Shown here piece by piece: positions 47,632-59,742 of a stretch of DNA of 64,000 bases. The stretch is taken from assembly GCA_963921425.1 (NCBI GenBank), contig OY992839.1, positions 9,031,409 to 9,095,408 on the forward strand, in the 5' to 3' direction. The notes under the pieces were generated by a model, which saw only the letters and a list, made by a program, of their open reading frames with translations, was not told the origin of the DNA and did not search any database. Both the position numbers and the translations under genes were made by a program. Position 1 is the first letter of the stretch; every line of letters starts with the position of its first letter. This DNA is from Dryas octopetala. Lineage: Eukaryota > Streptophyta > Magnoliopsida > Rosales > Rosaceae.

Positions 47632-50600
47632 ATGGAAGAGAAACGCCGCGACGCTGGAGCTCAGCCGGCGGCTAACGCCGACTCTTCTCCGTCATCCGAG
47701 CCGGCCTCTTCTCGGCGCCGCGCCGGAGCCCAAAAGCGGAAGGCCAGCAATCTCAGCGCCTCGGGCTCTTCGTCCGCGCCTTCGAAGCGCATGACTCGCG
47801 AGAAGACTTCGCTTTCTCACAACCCTCCGATCCACAACCACAACGGCCCGTTGACCCGGGCCCGCCAGGGCCCCAACAGCCTCGCTTCGGCTTCAGCTGC
47901 AGCCTCGAAGCCGGCGGCGGCGCAAGCTAAGCGGTCTGAGCAGTCGGCTGGTGAGGCGGTGGCTGAGCTGATGAAGAGGGAGAGTGAGCTGGAGGCTCTG
48001 GAGGCTTCTATGGAGGCTGACTTTGAAACCATTAGATCTTGCGGTGTCAATGCTCACGTGGTTCCCAGTCATTGTGGTGACACTCTTTGGCTCTTGTCAA
48101 ACCCTTGATTTTGTGCACATTTTGATTAGAAATTTAGAATTCAATGAAAGTTTGAATTTTTTTTTTGGGTTGGTTTCTGATTCTGTGTACTGGGTGGTTT
48201 TTGTTTACTGATAGTGAGAGACTGAGCTAAATTTTTTGGTGCTGAACTGGTTTTAGTTCTTAAAATTAGAAGCATTACTTTGAAATGTTAGGTTAATAAA
48301 TTACTTTGGAACCAAATGGAGGCAAAGGGAACATTAGTGTTGAAACTTTGTGTTTTAAGAGCATGGTTTGATAATGTGGGGTGGAAGCATTTTGGTTTTA
48401 ACCTTGATTTTTTATTGGACCATTGTTTTGGCTTCCAGGTTGGTTTTCATGGACAAAAATTCACCCCATTGAGGAGCGTATGTTGCCGTCTTTCTTTAAT
48501 GGGAAGTCCGATACGCGAACTCCTGATAAGTACTTGGAGATACGCAATTGTATTATGAAGAGATTTCATATGAATCCGGGCACATTGATTGAGTTGAAGG
48601 ATTTGTTGGAGCTTGAAGTCGGAGAATTTGATGCTAGACAAGAAGTAATGGAATTTTTGGATCACTGGGGTTTGATTAATTTCCACCCGTTTCAACCAAC
48701 AGATTCTGCTGTGGCCAGTGCCGATAGTGATGAGGTGGCACTAAAGGATTCTTTGGTAGATAAGTTATATCATTTTGAAGCACTAGAATCACGCTCATCA
48801 GTCGTTCCCAAGACTAATTTAACTACCACAACCCCAACTGTGCCATCTGGGTTATTTCCAGAGTCTGCAATTGCTGAAGAGTTGGTGAGGCCTGAGGGGC
48901 CAGCTGTTGAATACCATTGCAACTCTTGTTCAGCTGATTGCTCACGCAAGCGCTACCATTGCCAGAAGCAGGTTGGTTCTTTCATAGCAATTGTATATTG
49001 AATATTGTAGCAATGCTTGCTATGGAAAGATACACTTTGCCTGACCTTAATTTGCATTTTGATTTTGCTTTTTAAATTAAATAGTGTAGAACATTTGTAA
49101 GGGTCCTAAAACATGTGGATCACTTCAACCAATTGAAATTGTTAATAAGAAAAGAAGTCATTTTACCAAATCTTTTGCAGTCATATTTCTGCAATATCTG
49201 AAGTGTGTGATTGTAATGTATGTGATCGAGGTATTAATGATTATGAAGCTATATCTGTTCATATCAAAGTTGTCAGATTCAGTATTGTTTACATCTCTGG
49301 TAGTTCAGCAGGATTTATCACCTGCTGATAGTAAATTGTTAATATTTCCTGGTCAATAGTCTATGCTATTGCATTAAAGTTACTTACTATTAATAATGCA
49401 TCCCACCTCGAGAACTTTATCCAACCTGATTTTCATGTCAACTTTCTGTTTTTTTTTTTTTGAGATGAAGTGGATGTTATGATTATTGGAACTTTCAGTG
49501 TCCTATTTACATTTATTCTGTGTACTGATTACATTCATTTTAACAGGCTGATTATGACCTATGTACTGATTGCTTTAATAATGGGAAATTAGACTCTGGT
49601 ATGTCTCCATCAGATTTCATTCTTATGGAGCCTGCTGAGGCTCCCGGGGTAAGTGGTGGGAAGTGGACAGATCAGGAGACCCTCCTTCTCCTTGAAGCAT
49701 TGGAACTGTATAAAGAAAACTGGAATGAGATTGCTGAACATGTTGCTACAAAAACAAAAGCTCAATGTATTTTGCACTTTGTTCAAATGCCAATTGAGGA
49801 CACCTTTCTTGATTATGATGATCTTGATGCTAGTGCCAAAGAAACTGCAGATCCAACTTCAACTGACCCCAAAACTTGCCCCAAAGATGCCCCCGAAACA
49901 ACAGAGAATAATACTGGTGCTAACGAGAGTGACCCCCAAACTTCCGCAATGGAAACTTCAAAAGAAGAAGTGACTGAAGTAAAAGTTGGGCAGGATACTT
50001 CAAAGCCAGAAGATGTAAATGAAGTCAAAGTTGGTCAGGAAACCTCAAAATTGGAATATACTAGTGAATTGAAAGTTGATCAGGAAACAGATGAGAATAT
50101 TGCACTCAAGGCTCTTAAAGAAGCATTTGAAGTTGTTGGTTATTCTCCAACACCTGAAGGTCAACTTTCATTTGCAGAAGTGGGAAACCCTGTCATGGCA
50201 CTGGTAAGTTGAATGCATATATGTGGATATATGGTGCATCAACAGGTGGGTTAGTGAACATGATTCTAAGTAAATCTGTTGAACTTGTTCCACAAAGAAA
50301 TAAATAGATTAATAAGTGATGTAAAAAGTTAAATTATGAACTCGCATATAAGTTCTAAAATAAACTGAAATGATTCAAGATTGGACCTTTGACATATAAC
50401 AGTACTGAAGAATCTCTTTAGAAGATCTTGTCTCCGGGTAGCCTGCTCTGGTTATACAACTTTTGTTACCCAGGTGGCTAGCACACTTCACATGGTTAGC
50501 CAAATATCAATATTGCATAACAATAAATAAAAGGTACAAGTATTTTGTTGAGGTACCCATTCTATTACAAATTTCAACAACTTAATACTTATTTTTGTGC

Positions 50601-53049
50601 CTTTAGTGGGTCTAGTATGTTTGGCAATTGAATTTTATTTTATGTTTCAAATTATCAACTATAGGTGCATTCAGAAATTTCCTGCTTATTTCCAGAAGTT
50701 GAGATAACTATGACTGAATTGAATTTGTTCACCTTTCATTCTTTTCCAGTTGGAGCATTTGAAGTGATCTCTAGATGCTATTGCTTACTTGATTATTCAT
50801 GCTAGTTGTATGTATGATGTATGTGTGTAAGTGCATGCAGGTATCAATATATCTATGATGCGTACATGCATCCGTCTACGTATGATGTATTTTATGTCAG
50901 TATCAATACACAAGTAAAATCAAATGGGACTGGCGTTAATGCTGTGGGACTTAAGCATTTCGGTGCAACAAGGAAAACATATAGCTCATACTTTGGCCTT
51001 CAAACACTGCTTATGTGTCACTACTTATAGGTTGCACTCTTTTACAGGCAGCATTCCTGGCACGTTTGGTGGGACCTGATGTAGCTATTGCTTCAGCACA
51101 TAATTCTTTAAAATCCATATCTGCTAACTCTCCTGGCATTGAACTGGCTGCAAGGCACTGCTTTCTTTTGGAAGATCCACCGAATGATAGTAAGGAGCAA
51201 GCTGGTCCTGATAGGTATGTGATTTTGTGTAGAGCATTTATTCCTCTACTTGTTTGTGTGTATTCTATCTAATGTCAGTGATGGATTTGCAGTGTTGCTT
51301 CTGAAACGGAAGCTCAGAAAGACAAAGTCCATGAAGACAAAAACCAGAAAGATGATAACTCCACCTCAGGTTTGGAAGAGAAAGATTTATCAAATGAAAA
51401 TAGTGACAAGAAATTTGAAAAGTTTCCTCCTGAAGAAAAGTCACAATCTGCAACAGAACAAGATGACATAGTTTCTCATGAGGAAGTAGGAGCTGATAAT
51501 TTGGACAAAACAAACAATTTAGAGTTAGCAAAGGACCAACCACCAACTACTGTGGGGGAGTCAGATGATTCAAAAGTCGAGGCAGAGCATCCACCAAGTT
51601 CTGTTAAGGAGTCACAAGAAGGGATTTCAGCCGGAAAGTCTTCTGAACCTTCAGAGATACCAAAGGATGTGGAGATGTCTGATTCACTTCCCTCTACAAT
51701 GAATGAACCTCAGCAACCAGAAACATTAAATTCAGTTGAAGAACCTCCCCGTTCTACAGAGGCATCAAAAGATGTGGATGTGTCTAATTCTCTGGTTTCA
51801 GAAAATAATGAGCCTCCGCAACCAGTTACAACCAAGTCAGAAGAACCCCCTCAACCTACAGAGATACCAAAGGATGTAGATATGGTGTGTGATTCTCAGA
51901 CCCCACAAAAGAATGAGCCTCCACAACCAGTTACATCGAATTCAATGGTTGAAGATGGAGCAAGTACAGCTCTCTCTCTCTCTCTCTCTCTCTCCCTCCC
52001 CCCCCCCCCCCCCCCCCCCTTCCCCCCCTCATTTGTGGGGATTCTTACAGTATTAGGATACTATGTAAAGCATATCAAATTTGATTGAGAGGAAGAACTT
52101 AATGCTTAATTGAGTCTTCTTGTGTTTGTGCATGCATGATCATGTGTGAAGGGGAGGGGGTTGGCAGAAGCCAAGGGGGAGAATTAGATCATATTGGATG
52201 CTTTTTTGGTTAAGTGAGCATGTTGGATTTTGATAGAAATAAAAATCTAGGAAATGGTTCTTATGCATGCCAGTTATGCTTGGATCATAAATTACTGTGC
52301 AACAAATCAAGTAAAAACTTGGAAAGTTTAGTTTCATGAGTTTAATGTTCATTGCCTGTGATTTACTGATTTCCTGTTTGTACATTGCAGCTGAGGATAA
52401 AACCAAAGATGGTAAAAGAGAGAAACATGATGGTACAGAGATAAAAGCTGATCAGAAAATTGATAAAATAAAGCATGCTGCAGTTTCTGCAGTCTCAGCA
52501 GCTGCAGTGAAGGCAAAACTTCTAGCAGAGCAGGAAGAAGATCAAATCCGACAACTTACAGCCATGTTGATAGAGAAGCAGGTCATCCCAATGCCAAATT
52601 GCCTCCTTTTTGTTTGTTGTTAATAAAATCAATTTTTACTTTTTGGAGGTGTTTTTTTTAATTATTATTATTATTATTTTTTACTGCAGTTGCATAAGTT
52701 GGAAGCCAAATTGACTTTCTTTAGCGAGATGGAAAGTGTTGTGATGAAGGTAAGGGAGCAATTGGACAGGTCAAGACAGAAGCTCTACCATGAACGGGCG
52801 CAGATAATTGCAACCCGACTTGGCTTACAAGGTTCCTCATCTAGAGCAATGCCTACCAATAGAATTGCCATGAATACTAACTCAGCTCCAAGACCCCCAC
52901 TAAGCATGGGTTCCCAAAGGCCACCTATGTTGAGACCCATGGGGCAAATGGCTCCGACTCCTCCGAACCAATTTTCATCCACAACATTGGCAGGAAGTTC
53001 AATACGGCCTCCCAGCCAGGACAACCTTTCTTCAGTTGGGACAAAGTAA
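47632..53049 (+). CDS. SWI3D: SWI/SNF chromatin-remodelling complex subunit SWI3D
   Basis: Seven exons, 47632-48076, 48439-48971, 49547-50203, 51048-51214, 51293-51963, 52391-52581, 52690-53049, join in frame (3024 nt, 1007 aa; Arabidopsis SWI3D is of similar length). Order: Arg/Ser/Ala-rich N-terminus; SWIRM domain about 141-235 ([38 protein letters not shown]); ZZ-type zinc finger about 307-340 across the exon 2/3 join ([24 protein letters not shown]), the mark of the D class; SANT about 362-410 ([20 protein letters not shown]); a long acidic Pro/Glu-rich region with PPQP repeats; and a C-terminal coiled coil and Pro/Met-rich tail ([40 protein letters not shown]). It acts in the nucleus as a scaffold subunit of BRM/SYD-type complexes in development. 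Exon 5 ends GCAA|GTACAG, directly before a (CT)n/C-run. Confidence 0.93.
51970..52030 (+). repeat. (CT)n and C-run at the start of SWI3D intron 5
   Basis: About 12 CT units followed by a near-pure C tract, starting six bases after the predicted exon 5 donor GTACAG. Reading through the donor would add a short Leu/Ser then Pro-rich tail before a stop at about 52,085. The length of such a tract is likely to vary between individuals. Confidence 0.9.
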
Positions 53050-53476
53050 ACTTCACCTATGAACATGTGAATAGGTGCTAATCCATTCTTATGCCACGGT
53101 CATCAACCATCTTCTATACCTAGTGTGTTAGAATTTGGCAGATTCTTGGATGCTGTTTTAGAAGTTAGAGGTGCCCCAACTGAATACAACCTCTGTCCTA
53201 GTTGCCAACATTGCCGCTGATAAACCAGACGCCAGAGAGATATTCAACAGTCCATTGTGCTCTGTTTTGGAACCTTTTCTTTCAACTCTTTACCGTGTAA
53301 AATGGTTCTCTCACATACTAAGAAAAGAAAAAAGGAGGGGAAGGATCTCATTTTGTACAAATGTCCAATGACACATTCATTTGCTTGAATTGTTGCGTTC
53401 CAAAAATGCCAAATTTTAGTTGCTACCTATAAAAGTTCGCGAGTGTTTTATGATTTAAAGTTTAAGTGCCAATTAT
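53050..53476. other. 3' UTR and flank of SWI3D
   Basis: No coding. Starts with the probable SWI3D 3' UTR and leads to the MITE at 53,486. Confidence 0.5.
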
Positions 53477-53485
53477 TACTTTTTA

Positions 53486-53974
53486 GGCTTATTCACACCA
53501 TTGCTCCTTGTAAGATATACTTTTTTTCACTTTGCCCCCTGAAACTTAAATCCTCTCAGTTTGCCACCTGAACTTCATAAAGTTGTTACAAAAGGCCCTA
53601 TGCCGTTAACTCTGTCAATTTTTCCGTTAAAATAGCTGACATAACACCTATATGGCATGAGTGAGACCCTTTTTTAGTTATGTAAGATCCATGTAGACAA
53701 ACAAAATTATAAAAAATTGACATGGATCTTATTATTTTTTAGTTTAAAAATTATTTTTTTTGTCCACATAGATTTTACATAACTAAAAAATGGCCTCACT
53801 CATGCCATATAGGTGCCATATCAGCTATTTTAACGGAAAAATTGACGGAGTTAACGGCATAGGGTTTTTTGTAATAACTTTGTGAAGTTCAGGTGGCAAA
53901 CTGAGAAGATTTAAGTTTCAGGGGGCAAAGTGAAAAAAAATGTATCTTACAGGGAGCAATAGTGTAAATAAGCC
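53486..53974. mobile_element. 489-bp Mutator-type MITE, near-palindromic
   Basis: Ends GGCTTATTCACACCATTGCT and AATAAGCC; arms of about 230 bp pair almost to the centre (GGCAAACTGAGAAGATTTAA opposite TTAAATCCTCTCAGTTTGCC). The target duplication TACTTTTTA is perfect at 53,477-53,485 and 53,975-53,983 (9 bp). No coding capacity. The TIR belongs to the same family as the NF-YC-bearing element at 59,743-61,168. Arm divergence of roughly a tenth suggests it is older than that element. Confidence 0.92.
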
Positions 53975-53983
53975 TACTTTTTA

Positions 53984-54421
53984 TTTTTCCTCGGGCAGAG
54001 TTAAATTTCGAAAATATTTTTAGGAAAATGGATGTATTAATTTAAGATGCCTCGGCGGAACAAGAAGTCTGTCCCCAACTACTTAAGTTTGTAGGAGTTG
54101 AACTAGAAATGCACTAGAAATGCATGACCAATCGACAAACTCATTATGGTTGATGAAAATTGCATTATTTTCCCAAAAATAAAAGTTGGACCATCCTTTT
54201 CACCAAGAATAATGGCATATCAAGGGGATAAATCTTATATGTAACCTGATTAAATCAAACAGTACTCAGAAGAAGGCACCGTACAACCAAACTGAAAAAA
54301 CATTGATGAGACCATTTTGTTCCACACAAACACTAATGTACATTGTCACCGCATACATAACAATAAATGTAACTTCCAAAGATGACTTATTGTTTACTGG
54401 GAAAGAATTCAGGTACAATAT
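53984..54421. other. Spacer between SWI3D and Rab7 genes
   Basis: No coding seen; holds the 3' UTR of the minus-strand Rab gene. Confidence 0.5.
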
Positions 54422-57400
54422 TTAACACTCGCATCCAGTTGACCTCGGCTGATTGCTGCTTCCGACATCAATGGTATCCGGCAAGTATCTTTATGAAGCA
54501 GATAATTCCAACCCGAGACAAAAGGAAAAACAAAAACAAAAGGAAAAAGATATCAACAGATGAACTCTGGAAAAGAAAAATATGTAACTGTCTTTTTTAG
54601 CATAGATGTAATACTCAAAATCAGAATAGGCTGAATAGTTACCAACTGTCACACTGAAACTAATATTAATACTTATTCAATGAGGTATATATACACTAAT
54701 AATACGAGTCCTAGAGTAGAGGGCATACCAAACTCGAATGAAATTGAGGTACATCATGCAACACCAATTTTTATTATGTGTTTCTGTGTTAGTGGGGCAC
54801 CTAATCAATTTTTTGAGAATGTTAAACCAAGCAAACCAATTTGTTTACCAAAAAAAAGTAATAATTATAACTATGCGACCGATTTCTGTTCTGAAACTAA
54901 TATTAAGAACAGCTCAAGAGTAAAGTTCATTTCCTACATATAAAAGAAAATTGAGAGAAACGTTTTCAGTAAAACTACTAAATTATTACTTTGTGAGCAG
55001 GTGAGCTATAATATCTAACTGGGGCACTGTGGATTTTAATTCCCTTAGAGGAAATGGTTTGGCTAGTACTAGATGATTAAATTTGTTTTATATAAGCATA
55101 TGGCATGAACTATAAAAACACCCGAGGACATGTGTGGGTGCATTAGCATATCAATGGAGGTGGTTTCTAGTTCAACTTACATCTCCTCCTCTTCCCCACT
55201 CTTCAGAGCATCCTTTGCTATGGTCTGGAAAGCTTCTTCCACATTAATGCCTTCCTTGGCAGAGGTTTCAAAGTATGGAATATTTCCTTTTGATGCACAC
55301 CAAGCTCGAGCCTTTTTCTCTGAAACCTGGAGTATTAAAAAGAAAGTGAAATGTAGACTTCAAACACATATTATAACTAAATCATTTGTGCATAGTTTGC
55401 ATGCGTGTGTGTGAAAGAGATTTGGGGAGGGGGGAGAGAGAGAGAGAGAGAGAGAAGATGACAAATTTTTTGGTTAAGAGATGCATACCACTCTACTATT
55501 TCCACCATCTACATCAATCTTGTTTCCTATAACAACAAATGGAAAATTTTCTGGATCTGAAGGACTTGCCTGCCGAAGAATTGTCAAGTCATCATCAGAA
55601 GTTCAATTTTTTTTTTTTTTTTTGTACCTCATAACAAATGGAAGTTGATCCAAAAAGAAAAAAATAACCAACAGAAAAATCTGCAAGGGATGCAACTCTT
55701 TAAAAAATAATAAAAAAGCCAAAATCATACTTGAATAAGGAATTCTTCCCTCCAGTTGTTAAGGTTATCAAATGATTTCATCGAATTAACATCATAAACT
55801 AGAACACAGCAATCAGCACCACGGTAAAAAGCTACACCAAGGCTTTGGAATCGCTCCTGACCAGCTGTATCCCAAATCTGACAAAACAATACAATGTGGG
55901 TTGACATTCAAACACACTTCGCACCAACTTATCCAAGAATTTATAACATAAAAATACTGCAGAAAGTACTTGCAGAAGTGGTTAGCCAAAACATTTTCAA
56001 CAATAGCTATGAGGTTAAGGGCATAACATGCACTCCAAAGTATCATTACTATTATTATCAATTAAGAGATAAGAAAATCAATTTCTCACATGAATTCTGC
56101 TTGGTTATGCAACTTATGCTATATATGGCCAACATAATTCCCTATATTACAATCTTCATGCAGTAGCCATACAAAGAAAAGTAGTTCCACAATGAGCAAT
56201 TGAGATAACAATCAATTAATCAACTGTGATAATCTGATGATCATAAATTAACAGTGTGAAATCCTTTTCATGCTATTCAAATCAATATACTAAAGGTACC
56301 AATTTACAATTAGCTTGTTCATACAACAACTTTCTTTGGATGATAAAAACCAAACCAGATTTTTTTAAAAAAATGAAAAGTAATATTGTGAAACTAAAAA
56401 TGAAGTGAAGACAAGCCAGCATAGCTAAAGACAAATCCTGAAAGAAAAATGCACATCCGTCATTAATTATCAAGAAGGATAGTATAATTGAATGAAAGCC
56501 TTGGCCATGGTAACAGTACAGGTAGGAGAGAATGAAGACAAAGTCAAAGCTCGGCTTCCTCCAAGTAAACAGAGACAAGTAAATGCAGATTTATCAGAAG
56601 TGCCATTGTAGTCTTTAGACACAGAAACAAAGGATTCTCTATGAATCCTTGTCCACAGAGACAGAAGAGAAAGTTGTTGCAAAAAACACAGGAGAAAATG
56701 CAAGCCTCCACACATGCAATATTAGCAAGTTGTGATTCATTATATTCCTAAAAGACATCACCTGATAATCTTCAAGGGTGAAGACTTGTCTAATTTCTAC
56801 CACTTCTTGTGGGTAGTAACCAAATAGGGGTGCCTCTTTTAATGTATGGTTCTCAAAAACACGAACTAAGGGAACTGAGGGTGCTTGAGCACTTCTAAAA
56901 TGCACGTGAAAACTTTCAAAAGTGTAGGACCCACCAGTTCATACTAGGCACTAGCAGATGGCTAAGCCGAAAATCATCATGTTAAGTAAATGATTCCTTA
57001 GATAGGACCATTAAACTAAATGAAATTGTTAATATGAAGTCCTAAAGGAACCTCTAATCATTAAGAATTACCCGGTTGAATAAAATGGTCAGAACCATCT
57101 GACCATTCTAGTTTTATTATGTGAATGTTTTCTGTAGCTGTAAAAGTTGTTGATCCTAACCATTCGCTCACAGTAACAAATTGTAGAATTATATTTTAGT
57201 GGGATTTAGTGTGAGAATCCCAAAAGGAAAATTGATGAGATACAGCAAAATTTATCTAGTCCTAGTTTTTCTCCCCCCACCCCCCAACTTATAGGATACA
57301 AGAAATTGCTAATTTGGGTGTCCATTCCCCTGTTAAACCACCTGGTCCAGGCTGGATTGGCATAGGTTCCTCTAGGCCACCACAATCAAAGATTGAACAA

Positions 57401-58238
57401 AAGTAATGCAAACACAATAAATATAGAAAAGTCCCAAAATAAGCAACCAAATATAAACCCAACCAAACACGCCCAATTAGAATGCACACACGCCCAGAAA
57501 CATCTTTTTCCACTTCTTAAGGAAATTAAAAAGCTGGAAGCTTTTTATTAATTAAAAAAAGAAAGCTGGAAACTTGAATAATAAAATAAGCATTAGGACT
57601 ACAAAGAAACCTGCAAGGTGAAGAGCCTATCCTCAAACTGCACTTCTTTCGTCAAAAAATCAGCTCCAATCGTGGCCTTGTACTGGTTACTAAACTTCTT
57701 ATTTACATATCTATAAGAATTATGTTAAAGGCAAACCCACCATCTAAAAAAATGAAATTGCTTTAACTAACCAACAAAACCATTATGCTTAAAACTGAAT
57801 AACCAAATACATAAACTCAACATTCCAGCTGCCAAGGATACTGATTCATCAAAGAAGTCTTCCCCACCCTGCAAATCACAAATTAAACAAACCCTCTTAC
57901 CACCAAAAAAAAAAATTGTAACCTTTTACTAATAAGCATAACAAATTTAAATTTCACTATCTAGAAACATCACCAAAATATTAAAAAAATTAATGAAATC
58001 ATAAATTCTTAAACTATATGAAAGTCAAATTCATGTGCTGCTACAGTAAGAGCTGAAAATTAGGTTTTTGGATCGTTGTGTGTGATGTAAGATCTAGAAA
58101 GATCCGCCCAATCTTAAGCAGAAAACCCTAGAACACACAAAGGTTACAAGCAAGGAGAGAGGGATAGAGAGAGAGAGAGACGGACCCGCTGTCGCCGAGG
58201 ATGATGACCTTCAAGAGCGTTCTTCTCCGAGACGGCAT
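54422..58238 (-). CDS. RABG3: Rab7-type small GTPase (RABG3 clade)
   Basis: Seven exons on the minus strand: 58238-58186, 57868-57842, 57710-57611, 55877-55731, 55569-55489, 55326-55181, 54488-54422. They join in frame to 621 nt, 206 aa, the usual Rab7 length. It starts [20 protein letters not shown]; the P-loop GDSGVGKT is at 15-22, WDTAGQE at 62-68, GNKID at 124-128, ETSAK at 156-160, and the C-terminus is CEC, a double-cysteine geranylgeranyl site. No key residue is missing. The second exon is only 27 nt. Family role: GTP-dependent switch on late endosomes/prevacuolar compartments and tonoplast, recruiting HOPS-type tethers for vacuole fusion. Exon 6 ends ..EEEE, then I-Y across the last join. 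The 5' leader contains a (CT)n tract. The intron between exons 3 and 4 is about 1.7 kb. Confidence 0.95.
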
Positions 58239-58278
58239 CGTTTTGGTGAAGTGAATTGGGAAACGATCTGAATTCGGA

Positions 58279-58281
<3 letters not shown>

Positions 58282-58319
<38 letters not shown>
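58282..58319. repeat. (GA)n microsatellite in the Rab gene 5' leader
   Basis: About 19 GA units, reading (TC)n on the coding strand, 44 bp upstream of the Rab ATG. A shorter (GA)n lies at 58,165-58,180 just after exon 1. Confidence 0.9.
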
Positions 58320-58322
<3 letters not shown>

Positions 58323-58901
58323 TAGAGCTAGTTTCTAGTTTTTTAGTTTTTTAGTAGACGTTTCTGAGAAGAGAAGCTGGTCTGGTCGGAGCTTTCTAGT
58401 CTTGTTGTTGGTCTCCTGGTCATCCAAAGCTGGAGCTGACCTGTAAGCGATCGTTTATTAAATAAATATTTATTTATTTTCAGGAATTTCCTTGGCTCAC
58501 TTTGTTGGTGACTATATCCAATGTTAAAGACCAATTGGGTACGTGCTCGATTGCTACAAAGTAAAGAAACTAATAATTAATTGGGTGTGTTAATTATAAA
58601 TGACAGACAATAGATTTTATTTCCCACAAGGACATAAAGCTTTTGGGTTTACGGTTTACCTTACATTATAAAAAGTAAAACCAATTGATCGTTGCTTTAT
58701 CTCGATCATTGATGGTTCACACTGTTACTAATTGCAGCTGCAAGCCTGCGACCACAATAACAAAATTGCAGTTACACTATAGAATTAATACTTGAGCAAA
58801 TTACAACAATGATCATCAAAATTTACCCTTAATATTATTTTGATCTACGAACTTGTTTTTTGAATTATATAATCCGTAATATATGGGTCCCTCTATAACC
58901 T
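58320..58901. other. Upstream region of the Rab gene
   Basis: No coding seen. It should contain the Rab promoter; it ends at the hAT element. Confidence 0.5.
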
Positions 58902-59742
58902 ATGTTAAACAGTGTCATTTCTAACATTTTAGAGACGGGGCGAAAATCTGAAATGGGCCTTTGTACAATATATATATATAAAATTCTATAGACATGTTTT
59001 TCATTTACTTTTACTTGAAAGTTAAAAAGAAAATAATAAAATGATATCACATTTTATACAAATTTTGAATAAAAAACTTTGGACAAGAAATAATTAAAGT
59101 TATAGGGCCTTTGAACATACAAACTTTGAACAAAAAGAAATTAAAGTTGCAATCCTTAGACTTGTCAAAAAAAGGTTCTTCAACAATCTGAGCAACTATG
59201 TGATCAAATGCACCACCTAAAAAACACAATTACAATAAGGATAAGGGCTAAAACAGTTAATGAAAATGCCTGAAGACATGGCTAAGAAAGAGATTAAGAC
59301 TCAAGAGAAAATGCCTTGAGAATCGAATAGATTAACTTCAAGTCTTCAATTTAATTGAATCAATTAATTGAGGATCGAGGAAGAGGGCGACTGGGAAACT
59401 GGATTAGTTCTGGGCGAGCTGAAAGCCTGAAAGAGAGAGAGAGAGAGAGAGTGAGAGAGTGAGATATTTGTTTAAAAAAAAAAAAAAACATTTCAACTTT
59501 CAATTTCTTCTTCTCTTTTTTTTCCCAAGGCATATGCAATGATTATGCACCTTTGGGTCAATAACTTTAGGCCCCATTTAAAAAAAAAACTATAATTTCT
59601 AACCACTAGCAATTATATATACATACTAACGTTTTTTTTTTATAACAACACATCAGGCTACTCAGCATCAATCATATATATATTTTATTATTTTAAATAT
59701 TATAATATATACCATATATTATATATATAATTAAAAAAAATT

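Noticed and set aside
56639-57513. Minus-strand open frames within the long Rab intron
   Set aside because: They lie inside the intron between exons 3 and 4 of a complete Rab7 gene and have no domain.
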